Source of the DNA: Yponomeuta sedellus
Lineage: Eukaryota; Arthropoda; Insecta; Lepidoptera; Yponomeutidae
Length of the DNA: 64,000 bases
Reading direction: 5' to 3'
Assembly: GCA_934045075.1 (NCBI GenBank)
Contig: OW203734.1
Span: 14,010,016-14,074,015, forward strand
A program made the translations under genes and the position numbers. Of this stretch, positions 31,385-41,354 are shown piece by piece. How positions within the stretch are numbered: the stretch's first letter is position 1; each line of letters begins with the position of its first letter. Below the pieces are notes generated by a model, which was not told the origin of the DNA, did no database searches, and saw only the letters and a list, made by a program, of their open reading frames with translations.

Positions 31385-31725
31385 TAACAATTATATTTAT
31401 TTTTTTAATGCACTAACATGTGCTAAGGACAATTTTAAACACCTATTTTATATTCTATTAGGTTCTTAAATGATCCTTAGCACGGGTTAGTGCATTAAAA
31501 AAAGAATATAATCATGTGGGTACAACGATATCATTCCGATGTAAAACCTTACTGCAAAGTAGGTGCCAGCCAGATGTTGCTGCCTCTACGTAATACAGAT
31601 AATATTGTAAAGAGGTTCGAAATTTCACTGATATCGGTAGTCGCCCATTAGCTCAGTTAGGAGAGCCCTGACACGGTTAGCCAGAGGTCGCGGGTTCGAG
31701 TATACCGGCATGAAACAATACTATT
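31385..31725 (+). repeat. SINE-A long form with inverted extra tail
   Basis: TAATGCACTAACATGTGCTA (reverse tail) is followed after a short gap by TTAGCACGGGTTAGTGCATT, then the long-form body and a tRNA-like domain ending GGGTTCGAGTATACCGG. It is a partial foldback. Confidence 0.65.
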
Positions 31726-32034
31726 GCATAGACTTAACCTGGGTGTATTTATGCACAGTAAAATGGCTTCGAGCTACGTTACGTTCCGGTTTAGCCTACA
31801 ACACTCATTTCATATTATGCCTTTAGACACTTCCGGAGATTAAACCGAAATAGAAGAAGAGGGATAATAAAATACATGCACACACTAAAAATAGTTACAA
31901 ATAATTATATTCTTTTTGTTGCACTAGCCCGTGCTAAGGACAATTTAAAATAAACTGAATATATTTTAATAAATAGTAAAAAATACCGCCATTTGTAAGA
32001 TAGCACTGAGTGCTGTAAAAAAAGAAAGGTTCAC

Positions 32035-32300
32035 AAAGAAATGGACTCGGAAGCAAGGGACCTAGGTTCGATTCCCAGTGCGGGCATGTGCCGATGATTT
32101 TATTTTCTAAGTTATGTACATTTGTTTAGTTACAGTAGCAATACCATTTGCTAATGGTGACGGAAAACTTCACGAGGAAACCCTAGCTTCTGAGATATAA
32201 ACACACCAAGCGCTTGCTACGTAAATTGGCCAAACTATGAGACTAAAAGGGGAAATCACAGGTCTAACTTAAACTAGATGCTAAAGACGCCAAGTTGAAA
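32035..32300 (+). repeat. SINE family D copy
   Basis: The box-B-like GGTTCGATTCCCAGTGCGGGC, GACGGAAAACTTCACGAGG and GGTCTAACTTAAACTAGA give the full family order. Confidence 0.7.
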
Positions 32301-32482
32301 TTTGAAGAACATCATGAGGAGATCTGAGTGTCTGAGGAATTCAATTAACTCAGCGCTTGAAATTACCAATCCGGGCGCGTGGTGATTATGACCATACCAT
32401 AAGAGAAGGCTTACAACCCTGTACCCTGCAGTGGGAGGGCAGTAAGAGGTTACATAATAAATATGGAACAAAGTATTACAGA

Positions 32483-32610
32483 TCCCCAACCCGCATGCCC
32501 AGCGTGGGGATTATGGGCATTACCCCCCAATGATGACACAATCTTGCGTTGTGACGCTCATCAGGGGAGGGCTGTTTCCAGCAGTGGACTAATATAGCCT
32601 GTAGAAGAAT
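32483..32610 (+). mobile_element. RTE-derived short element with 12-bp TSD
   Basis: It runs from CCCCAACCCGCATGCCCAGC to the CAGCAGTGGACTAATATAGC end and a short GAAGAAT tail. AAAGTATTACAG at 32470-32481 and 32611-32622 bounds it. Confidence 0.9.
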
Positions 32611-32843
32611 AAAGTATTACAGAACATATGAATAAGCACAAAACTTTTAGAAATACACGGTGAAAGCGGGCCATTAAACAATTTCTTGTAGTGGAAATTT
32701 CAAAGAGGTTCTTAATAAAAAGTGACGTGACCCAAATCCGCGATATAATACTGATATCTTCAGTCCACTGGCTCTAGAGACTGAGACCCGTATGTATGAA
32801 AATCTAAGACCATCGGGTAACTCAACAAAATTCCTTCGAGGAA

Positions 32844-33225
32844 TACACTATTTTTATTTTTAATGCACTAACCCGTGCTAAGGAACAAATTTAAAAACCT
32901 ATTTAGAGGCTAAAAATTTCACCCATGCCGGGATTCGAACCCGCAACCTCTGGCTATCCGTACCAGCGCTCTACCAATTGAGCCAATGGGCGACTCACGG
33001 CATCAGTGAAATTTCGAACCTCTTTACAATATTCTCTGTATTACGTACAGGCAGCGACATCTGACTTAAGCAAATTGCATTACTTACAGCCCCGACTACC
33101 TACTTTGCAGTTAGATGCCGTGAGTCGCCCATTGGCTCAATTGGTAGAGCGCTGGTACGGATAGCCAGAGGTTGCGGGTTCGAATCCCGGCATGGGTGAA
33201 ATTTTTAGCCTCTAAATAGGTTTTT
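32844..33225 (-). mobile_element. Foldback SINE-A, reference copy, 16-bp TSD
   Basis: The tail ACTATTTTTATTTTTAATGC and arm 1 (about 32893-33002) face arm 2 (about 33115-33226). The arms share the same unusual variants (CGCAACCTC / GAGGTTGCG, TACCAGCG / CGCTGGTA, TTGAGCC / GGCTCAA). The middle is the CTTTACAATATTCTCTG to TTTGCAGTTA segment. Flanks AAATTCCTTCGAGGAA (32828) and AAATTCTTTCGAGGAA (33226) form a TSD with one difference. Confidence 0.9.
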
Positions 33226-33839
33226 AAATTCTTTCGAGGAAGTTTTTATTTTTTTTATTTTTATTTTAGAAGCAAACAGTCATTTAAATGCAATTTAAAT
33301 CATATCTTATGTTACTTACATAGACCTCTAGTCTCTCATAATTTCAAATCCAAAAATTTTTTTAAGGTAAGTTAAACATCGGTCGGAGTACTGCTCCGAA
33401 TAAATACAATGATAAAGGTCAAATTATATAATTAATCAAGTTTCTCCTTTTAGAACTCTCCATCAAAAAACGCCTATGTACGTTTTGCCAAGAAAAGCTT
33501 CTTTGGACACATCGTGCGTTCGCATGGCGCATGATCACTGGCCAGGGCCTCGATTCTGTTAGTGCATTATAGTATCATGGTCGGGGCTTCAAACCGGTTT
33601 CGAAAATACCGGTTAATAAAGGTTTTTACCGGTTTTTAGAAAAGGTTTCGTTCGGAGCGGAAACGAAATGAGAGCGTACCTAAAAACCTTAATTAACCGG
33701 TTTAATCCAAAAAGAACACACACCGCGCCGCACGAGCTGCAAGCAAGTAAAAACTTGTTTGTCTCTGTCTCACTCACAGATCGATGCGTCGAAAGATTAG
33801 TCGAAAAATATTCAATTTCGTTGTTTCAAGCTTAATTAT

Positions 33840-33955
33840 TAATTCGTCTGTCCACCCGTCCGTCCGTCTGTCTGTCTGGTATAGACCATCTAGAACATTT
33901 TGTCCTAACCAGTCTGATTGTTTTTTAGCTTCTCCTTTTATATATATATATAGGG
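33840..33955. repeat. Low-complexity tract (CCGT/CTGT units, TA run)
   Basis: TCCACCCGTCCGTCCGTC then TGTCTGTCTGG units, and TATATATATATATA at about 33938. No gene. Confidence 0.8.
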
Positions 33956-34084
33956 TGTGTGGGGCACCAGTACCATGACCCCACCAGTACCCCAAAAAAT
34001 TTTGACGGTCCATGCATCGAAAACCCTGTAAAGATGAAAAAGTTTTCACAAAACCAATAACAATACTAAATTAAAAAAAATATT

Positions 34085-34480
34085 TTAAAAAACCTATTTA
34101 GAGGCTAAAAATTCCACCCATGCCGGGATTCGAACCCGCGACCTCTGGCTATCCGTGCCAGCGCTCTTCCAATTGAGCCAATGGGCGACTCACCGGCATC
34201 AGTGAAATTTCGAACCTCTTTACACTATTCTCTGTATTACGTACAGGCAGCGATATCTGGCTTAAGCAAATTGCATCACTTACAGCCCTGACTACCTACT
34301 TTGCAGTTAAGTTTTACATCGGAATGATATCACTGTACCCCCATTTGCTCAATTGGAAGAGCGCTGGCACGGATAGCCAGAGGTCGCGGGTTCGAATCCC
34401 GGCATGGGTGGAATTTTTAGCCTCTAAATAGGTTTTTTAAAATTGTCCTTAGCACGGGTTAGTGCATTAAAAATAAAAAA
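34085..34480 (+). mobile_element. Foldback SINE-A copy
   Basis: The reversed arm has the variant CTTCCAATTGAGCC and the forward arm carries the matching variant GCTCAATTGGAAG. The middle is CACTATTCTCTGTATTACG to TTACATCGGAATG. The tail CCTTAGCACGGGTTAGTGC and A/T end follow. Flanking AATTAAAAAAA on both sides may be a TSD but is too simple to trust. Confidence 0.85.
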
Positions 34481-35062
34481 AGTATAATTAAAAAAATTAA
34501 CCCACGACATTAGGACAAATTAGGCATCGATTAGGTTTTTTTTTTGGTCGCGGTTACTGCCACTATTTATTTTGTGGCAACCTTTCAGTCATTATATTTA
34601 AAATTAGAATTATTACATGTTATTAAAATAATATTAAAATAAGAAATTAAAATAATAATTGTACGATTAAAATTTAAAATTGCGCTTAAATGCATGTCAA
34701 TGAGTAATATTAATTGCAGTGTTATAAAATTGCAAATAATATAGTCTTATTCTAATGGATTTTCTCTCTTTCTCTAATGGGTTTTTTGTTCTGTTTCCTT
34801 GTTTTTTTTCCTCTTATTTCCTTTTTTCTTTCTTTCTTTTTTAACACTTTCTTTCCTTCTTTTAGTTTTTTATTTATTTATATATACATGTATATACTTC
34901 ATTCTTTTTTTTTTAACCCATTTACAACTTCATTTATAACACTAATATTTATGATAGAATTGAAAATAATAATGAAAAAAAATTAAAATAAAATTTGCAA
35001 ATAGTATTAAAATTTTAAAATGGTATTTACAAAATATAATATAACAGAATTATCGTGTTTTT

Positions 35063-35116
35063 CCCGGCGCCTTATCTCTGTCTACTCCGACGAGTAGTCA
35101 CAAGCAAGGCGCCGGG
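35063..35116 (-). other. Two-step stem-loop in LINE 3' UTR
   Basis: The outer stem CCCGGCGCCTT / AAGGCGCCGGG (11 bp) encloses an inner stem CTACTC / GAGTAG with a CGAC tetraloop and symmetric 8-base internal loops. Such a structure could be the recognition site for the element's reverse transcriptase; that role is inferred. Confidence 0.8.
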
Positions 35117-35214
35117 GTACAGAATATAACTAGTTAAAATTAAAAATATTATAAAATGCTTACTGCCCCTCGCTCGACCGACCAAAAATAAATTAATAAA
35201 GGAGTAAGGCCCGG

Positions 35215-36279
35215 GTTAGACCCGGCCCCCATTCGCCCTTGAGGCCGCGCGCGTCACCCCCAGGGCGAAGGCAAGGAAGGCCTCCCGACTCTTGGAGTCG
35301 GCCATAAGGGCGGCGAACGCCTCGCACCTCACCGCTCTTCCCAGGCGTATCTCGCAATCGGCCCTAGCAGCTCCAAAACGGGGCACTCCTCCAGCAGGTG
35401 CTCCAGCGTTTCGGGAGTCTCGTCATCACAGATGCAGAACGGACTCCCCGCGAGCTTGAACCTGTGGAGGTACGCTCGAAAGCCGCCGTGCCCCGTAAGG
35501 AGCTGCGCCTTGGCATTGCACATTGTGAATTTGCCAAGGACTTTGTGGGCCGATGCGACGTCCGGGAAGAACAGCGAGGTGACGCGGCCTGTGGCAGACT
35601 CGCTATAGCGGGTCTGCCACTTTGCCACTGTCTCCCGTCTCACCTGCAATTTTGCGTGTGAGACGGGATACAGGTCGTAGGCTGCCGCGTCTTTGCGGGA
35701 CAACGCCACCCTCTTCGCCAACTCATCCGCGCGTTCGTTGCAGGGGATCCCGACGTGGGCCTTGATCCAAAACCGGATCAGGCCCCCGTTTTTCTGGATG
35801 TTCGCAAGCTGGCCGTGGATTTTCACGGCCAGTGGGTGTGGTGAGGTACTCCTGAGCAACTCCAGAGCGGATCTGGAGTCGCTCAGAACACTCGCCCTGA
35901 TGGGAACGGGACCCCCGGCAACGAGGTCAAGCCTTAGAGATCGCCACCATCTCCGCTTGGAAGACGGAGGCGAATCCCTCTAGCCTGAACCCCCTGGTGC
36001 GGACCTCAGCGCCGCCCTTCCACAGTGTGACCGCTCTCCCCACCTTGCCCGCGATCTTGCTGCCGTCCTTATAGGCCCTGGGCCAGTCGTCGGGCACCTT
36101 ACCGAGCTCTTCCACGCTAGCCACCTCCTCAAACTCCACCGGAGTCCTGAGAGCGGGGTGTCCCAGCGTCAACGGGCTGCATCGGTGCTCGACTTCCCGG
36201 CCCGGGAGCGGGGCGAAGGGCCTCCCCCTCTTCAACTCATAGAGTTGAAGGGCCTCCTCGGCCCTTAGGTCGAGGGGGA
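35215..36279 (-). pseudogene. RNase H region and C-terminal domain of R1/I-type LINE, frameshifted
   Basis: Frame 1 (from 36279) covers the post-RT linker and the start of RNase H: AYKDGSKIAGKVG (first catalytic Asp) and SVFQAEMVAISKA (catalytic Glu). A shift near 35935 breaks it; the next frame resumes RASVLSDSRSALELL (third Asp) and WIKAHVGIPCNERADELAK (His and last Asp). A C-terminal Cys/His segment follows (HGGFRAYLH, CICDDETPETLEHLLEECP). A second shift near 35335 precedes the true end (FAALMADSKSREAFLAF) with stop at 35215-35217. RNase H would remove RNA from the cDNA hybrid. The Met at 36283 is provided by the TSD and is not a real start. Inactive. Confidence 0.85.
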
Positions 36280-36295
36280 GCATCGATTAGGTTAA

Positions 36296-36880
36296 AACAT
36301 ATCTAAGAACACTCGCTAGAAAACCAGCCTTCAAATTAAAAATACCGCATCCATATCGGTTTACCAGTTTTAAGGCTACGGTGCCATTCACACACAGACA
36401 CATACAAATAGCAGTCAAATTTATAACACCCCGGGGTAAAAAAAATTATAAGTAACACTTGTCGCCCGCTACCGTTTCTCAGTTCCTTTAAAGTATTATT
36501 TAAGCCCACGTAGGCATCCTGCTGTCAAATCCATTTCCAAAACAATATTAGAATAGAACAGAATAGAATATACATATCTCTTTTATATATCTCATGACAT
36601 GCAACGAGGAAAATATGACATCCATAAACTTACCCCTCGTTGTCGTCTGGAGCAGTCAATCAGTCAGGACAGGGTTCCAAAAGAAACTAATGAAAATTAC
36701 TCATTCACATTGCGTTGGCAACGTCGGAAAGAGCGAAATGAAAACCTCTAAAAACCTGTTAATAGATCGAAACCCTTTCTGATTTTGCTCCTTAAGGAAA
36801 CCGGTTTTTTTAAGGTTAAGGTAGAACGAAACCGAAATAAAATGCTCCTATGTACTTAGCACGGTACCGGTTTGAAAATT
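36296..36880. other. Interior of the TIR element, no gene recognised
   Basis: It has a 62-residue frame at 36594-36782 without motif. AAACCGGTTTTTTTAAGG and AACGAAACCG strings mirror the left side near 33600-33700. Confidence 0.4.
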
Positions 36881-36933
36881 GTGACCTGACCATGTATCTA
36901 CCATGATTCATGGTAGATACATGGTCAGGTCAC
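36881..36933. repeat. Perfect 53-bp palindrome, 1-base centre
   Basis: GTGACCTGACCATGTATCTA-CCATGA faces its exact complement with one T between. The outer 15 bases are the terminus of the TIR element, so the palindrome joins an element end to an inverted copy of itself. Confidence 0.95.
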
Positions 36934-36935
36934 GT

Positions 36936-36948
36936 GGGGGGGGGGGGG
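36936..36948. repeat. G13 homopolymer
   Basis: Thirteen G in a row directly after the palindrome, followed by TG and T6. Long G runs are rare in AT-rich DNA, so an assembly or sequencing artefact is possible. Confidence 0.9.
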
Positions 36949-37074
36949 TGTTTTTTCATACCATTGACGCCTAGTAGGTTCGATGTATGTGCGCGCGTAG
37001 ACTTACAGCAGCAACGAAATTAAATCAAAATTCAGTCATTGTACCACAGTGCCTTAGCAGAATCTAGGCGGAGG

Positions 37075-37240
37075 TGGAAGGTAAACGCGCCCGAGGAAGG
37101 GTATCGATAAGATGGTTAGACGACATAAAAACGACAGCCTGTGGCAGCATTTACCAGGTCGTCCACGTGGCGGAAAACCGTTTGCTGTGGAAACGAGTGA
37201 CCCATGATCACGATCCCCAGCCATGAGGGAACGACGAAAA
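37075..37240 (+). pseudogene. RTE-type LINE (fourth subfamily), C-terminal fragment
   Basis: The frame reads VEGKRARGRVSIRWLDDI then VAENRLLWKRVTHDHDPQP and a stop. It is followed by an A-rich end with AAGAAG. It is the conserved C-terminal end of an RTE polyprotein. The minus-strand frame is a shadow. Confidence 0.8.
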
Positions 37241-37424
37241 AAAATAAGAAGATTCTCAAAATGTTTGCAGGGGCTACTCAAGTAGGTAACTTATGTATGG
37301 ATATAAATATAAAGCAATATACGATTGAATACCACTTTATACGCACACCGTTTTGACGTGTTCAAAATCGCTTAGTGATTATTCCAAAGATATAGGTACT
37401 TTAACTGAACATGGAATCAACTCT

Positions 37425-37648
37425 CTCTATGTCCCCACTGCTGGGGCACGGGTCTCTTTCTGTATCGCAGGAAGGTTAGGCCATACTCCAGCACTGGGGC
37501 CAAGTCCGATTTGGTGGAGGATTGTAAAACAGTTGCGGACCTTACCGTTAGAAGTTATCAAGTCACCCAAAAGACCTCTGACGTGGCGTAACGGCTGCCA
37601 TTACATGACAGCCGGCATCAAATATTTTTTTTCGGCTGGCAACCCCAG
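37425..37648 (-). repeat. 5S-derived SINE, 3' two thirds
   Basis: TATGTCCCCACTGCTGGGGC to ACATGACAGCCGGCATC, with the 5S-like head missing. Confidence 0.8.
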
Positions 37649-37794
37649 ACCGAACGGCTGACTTCAAAAGCATCTCTGTAGTATTATTTAAAATAATGAG
37701 TAATTTAAGTGTATTTAGAGTCCAATTAAACGTACATTCATTAAATAATACATAGCAGTGAAGTGTAAATAAAAGTTACTCGCTTTGAGTTTTT

Positions 37795-38375
37795 AAGTGA
37801 TACGCACAGTCGGACTTTGCGATCCTTTCACAATCGAATGCTGAAGACACCAAGTCATTCGACAAGGTTCTTCAGCCAATCCTTTACTATCACAGCTGTC
37901 CGCCTGTGGAATGATCTGCCCTTAGACGTAAAATTTTCACCGTCCCTGCCAATATTTAAGAACAGAGTGCATAACCACTATTTTTTCTTAATGTAAGTTA
38001 TTTGTATTTATTTGAGAAATCCCTTTCTAGTATTATGTAGGTACATTTTTTTTCATGTAATATGTTTTTTTTGTGTATGTTTATTTTTATTTATTTCATA
38101 TTTATGTACCGTTTATGTATGTGTATCAATTTCATATTTAGGTATGTATCGTTTATGTATGTGTATCAACTATAAAATAATATGTTAACAAATTTTGTTT
38201 AGTTGCGCCGACTACCCGCATTTCAGTTTCCGTTTCTTTTTTCCATCAATGGTTGTCTGGAAGAAATTACTTTTAGTAATAAGGCCGCCACTTGTACTGT
38301 ACTGTTATTTTATAAGTCTCTTATGTAATCCTTGGTGTACATGCAATGAAGAATATTCTATCTATCTATCTATTA
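37795..38375 (+). pseudogene. CR1/Jockey-type LINE C-terminus and 3' UTR
   Basis: A frame reads THSRTLRSFHN, then RFFSQSFTITAVRLWNDLPL and SLPIFKNRVHNHYFFLM and stops near 37996. The xRLWNxLP motif near the C-terminus is standard for these LINEs. A long T-rich 3' UTR ends in TCTATCTATCTATC at 38358-38373. Confidence 0.75.
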
Positions 38376-38700
38376 TTTGCAGATGACACGTCACTTATTT
38401 TTAAAATTAAGAGACAAGAAAATTACCTTGACAATACAAACTATGCTCTCTCTCGGGTACTAAATTGGTTTACTTCTAATAACTTATTGTTAAATTCAAA
38501 AAAGACGAAATGTATAAAGTTCACTCTTCCAAATGTCAAAACGGTAGATAGCAATGTTTTATTGGGGAATGACAAATAAGACCTTGTGAATGAAACTGTA
38601 TTTCTAGGTATCACAATTGATGCAAAGCTTCAATGGGGTCCTCATATAGAAAAAATAGCAAATAGGCAAATAGTTCAGCAGCATATGCAGTCATAAAAAA
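38376..38700 (+). pseudogene. Jockey-type LINE reverse transcriptase fragment
   Basis: ADDTSLIFKIKRQEN (catalytic ADD), then NWFTSNNLLLNSKKTKCIKF, a stop at about 38578, then ETVFLGITIDAKLQW and, after a frame shift, SSAAYAVIKKI. This is RT palm to thumb only. The copy at 61565-61935 covers the adjacent upstream part and overlaps this one. Confidence 0.85.
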
Positions 38701-39145
38701 ATATTAAAAAAAATAAAAGAACCCGACTGCAGTGATAAATCAACTGAAAGGGAAAAAATAAGATAATTTTATTATCAAATGCTAATGTCGAATCAGAAGA
38801 GTTCATGCTGCTTTACTTGAGGGACCAAATAATATAACTTTATAAGCATTATTTGCTCAAACTGTTGCATTTATTATTTTATATAAAATGATGCAGTCGG
38901 GACCCATTAGAGGACTTTAAACAAACAGTAATGGGTCCCGACTGCATCATTTTATATAAAATAATAATTGCAACAGTTTGAGCAAATAATGCTTATAAAG
39001 TTATATTATTTGGTCCCTCAAGTAAAGCAGCATGAACTCTTCTGATTCGACATTAGCATTTGATAATAAAATTATCTTATTTTTTCCCTTTCAGTTGATT
39101 TATCACTGCAGTCGGGTTCTTTTATTTTTTTAAATATTTTTTTTA
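38692..39145. mobile_element. Giant hairpin, 191-bp arms, one mismatch
   Basis: The arms at 38719-38909 and 38929-39119 are equal in length with one difference (T/A near 38871) and a 19-base loop. A/T-rich tails extend the pairing a further 24 bases with small changes. Each arm is itself bounded by CCCGACTGCA and TGCAGTCGGG. No ORF. It interrupts the Jockey RT fragment at about 38700. Confidence 0.95.
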
Positions 39146-39273
39146 TTTTTGACCTTTTAGTGACTCAGTAAAACGATAAAATTTAAAAGTCCATCTGTTC
39201 TGTTTACATGCTTTAAATCGTTATATTATTTTATGTCCTAAATGAATTTTAGTTTATTGCTTTATTTTCTTTT

Positions 39274-39348
39274 AAAAACCTATTTAGAGGCTAAAAATTT
39301 CACCCATGCCGGGATTCGAACCCGCAACCTCTGGCTATCCGTACCAGA
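39274..39348 (-). repeat. SINE-A 5'-truncated copy with 12-bp TSD
   Basis: It contains only the tRNA-like 3' part and tail, sharing variants with the 32844 subfamily (CCCGCAACCTC, TACCAG). TTATTTTCTTTT at 39262-39273 and 39349-39360 bounds it. Confidence 0.85.
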
Positions 39349-39649
39349 TTATTTTCTTTTGTTCGACAATGGACATGTCTCGGCAAATCATAAATATTTT
39401 TACTGATATACTTGTTTGATATAGTCATAGGTACCACCTGCCTGCATTAAAAATTTATGTCGTACGATATTTTTTAGCTAGTATAATGAATATGGTCTAA
39501 TGGTGTTAAACTATCTAGAATATTTGCAAAGGAAACGACAGATTTTTTTCTTTATTATCCTTACATAAATTGTCTGTTTTTTATGTAGCCTAAAACCGCT
39601 CCACTGCACCTAGTTATTTAATGTTAACGATTGTTGGTGGGGACTGGAA

Positions 39650-40010
39650 TAGTCACGAATTATCTCTTCGACCTGAACGGCGCTCAGCTTTCGACATCTC
39701 CAGAGTAGAATTCTTCGTGCTTGCATTCGCGGCCTGTACAAAGGCGCGACAGGTTTCCTCCTAACAGCAACTTTAAGTAACTGTCGCGGCCTTCGACCGC
39801 GCTAATAGTCTCTCCATTTGGCATCAGCGTAAATAGAGCTCAGCATTTGGAATCGCCGTGGGAGTATTCCTCTAGCCCGCTTCACAGCCTTCGGCCGTGC
39901 CGCGACCTGTATTGAGCTCGGTCTTCAACCTCGTCGCGGCAAGTTTCCTCGCACCCGCATGATGGGGCTCGGCCTTCGGCCTGGCGTAGTTATTTAGAGT
40001 TGTGGCATGG
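39650..40010. other. GC-rich block with CCTTCGGCC-type motifs
   Basis: GCGGCCTTCGACCGCG, AGCCTTCGGCCGTG and GGCCTTCGGCCTGGCG recur. GC content is visibly higher than in the flanks. A similar short stretch is at 5758-5790. No open frame of length. It could be a decayed TE; nothing more can be said. Confidence 0.5.
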
Positions 40011-40885
40011 GCGCGGAGACATACAAAATCTTGGTTTTCTGAATGCCAAAATATTACCGGTATTAAAATGAAACTATAACAAATTCATCTTGAGGTGGCC
40101 CCCTAAAGCATTGAAAAATTTTACTGAATATTTAGGTGTAGCTAAGCAATCTTTGGTCTCACAAGTGAACAGGAAACCTAACACAAAATCACAATCTTAT
40201 TTTCGGAGGAAACGAGATAAAATTCGTTAAGATGAATAGAGCTAGAATTTTTTAAAATTTCATGGGTCCTGCGATACGAGGTCACGGAGGATCCGTCTTC
40301 GGTTACCAGTGAGAGCGTTCAAATATTTTTTTATCATTTATTGTTTCTTCTTTGAACCCAGCTTGTCTGACTATGACCGCACAGGGGAAAAGGAGTTACA
40401 TGCTACACTTAATATATTTTGTTCAGTTAGTTTTGGTCTAAGTGTCAGTAGGAAATTAATATCAGTGTTAAGAAATTAATTATTTTTTCTCAAACATGCT
40501 CGGAAATGTTTGTGTTATTACCATGAAATAAAGCCACAAAGTTTCTCTTTTATGGCTCCCGCCTCACTTTACTGGCCTAAGCCAGTAAAGTAAGTATGAA
40601 AATCCATTACCGTCCGCTGCTCTAACTTTTTAAATTTACTTACTAAAATTAAACTGACCAAGGAAAAATTACATACAGCCAACCACCTACTAAGTTATGT
40701 AAGCATACTTGCAAGATTAAAAAAAGAAAACAATCTATGGTATTGGTTTTTGTGCGGTTAAACATGGTGCTCAAATATGTTAGTGTATTAAAAATAAAAA
40801 AGGCGGCAATCTAAACTATTATTTCTTAATTACCTAGTAATTATTTTAATATTAATATTTCCTCGCATTGTTTGAGAAAAGCATT
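40010..40885. other. No gene recognised
   Basis: AT-rich with no repeat recognised. A short palindrome CTTTACTGGC-CTAA-GCCAGTAAAG is at about 40567-40590. Confidence 0.4.
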
Positions 40886-40889
40886 ATAC

Positions 40890-41000
40890 AATCCTCGGCC
40901 GGAATAGGGATTGCAGGACTCGTTCTAGACGGCCTCGTCTACGACTCGGCCGTCTATCCCAAACTCGTCCAGCAATCCCTTACTTCTCGGCCTCTGCAGT
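40890..41000. mobile_element. Small foldback element
   Basis: CCTCGGCCGGAATAGGGATT and CAGGACTCGTTCTAGACGGC face GCCGTCTATCCCAAACTCGT and CAGCAATCCCTTACTTCTCG. The arms are about 45 bp and imperfect. Confidence 0.6.
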
Positions 41001-41354
41001 AATGTATTATTACCCCCTATGAGGTCGATATTTCTTAAATTAATGAGATAAACGAATGGCGTAGAAAGAAATACGTCTAGTGGCTAAAAGTGGTACTGTA
41101 GGACAGGGTTTCAGCAGACAAGAAGAGAAACGTTGTTTCAGCACGACAGCACGTACTTAGGGATCTATTTATTGAAGCAATATGAAACTTACTAAGGATT
41201 ACGGATTAGTAACTGTACTACTCGTACCACAGCGCAATAGGAGTGATCGTTGCAAAGACGAACCGTTTTATAAGACCGTTTTGTGTTGCGCGACGATAGG
41301 ACCGTTTAACGTTTCATTATAAAGCAGTGCCAGAGACTCTAAAGCAGTGCCAGC

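Larger units (their letters stand above)
34538..36279 (-). mobile_element. R1/I-type LINE, 5'-truncated, 14-bp TSD
   Basis: GCATCGATTAGGTT at 34524-34537 and 36280-36293 bounds the insertion. The plus-strand T run at the low-coordinate end is its poly(A). It has about 670 bases of 3' UTR with a strong stem-loop, then a coding part rich in GC (unlike the flanks). It is inside the TIR element that spans 33574-36895. Confidence 0.9.
33574..36895. mobile_element. Decayed TIR element containing later insertions
   Basis: The left end is CATGGTCGGGGCTTCAAACC-GGTTTCGAAA and the right end is CGGTACCGGTTTGAAAATTG-TGACCTGACCATG, its inverted partner. Both sides carry AACCGGTT-type strings and 'CGAAACC'. 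No transposase is seen. A foldback SINE-A and a LINE are nested inside. The boundary at the right merges with a perfect palindrome. Confidence 0.5.

Noticed and set aside
35215..36279. Endogenous retrovirus RNase H
   Set aside because: The poly(A), TSD and C-terminal Cys/His segment fit a non-LTR retrotransposon; no LTR, protease or envelope was seen.
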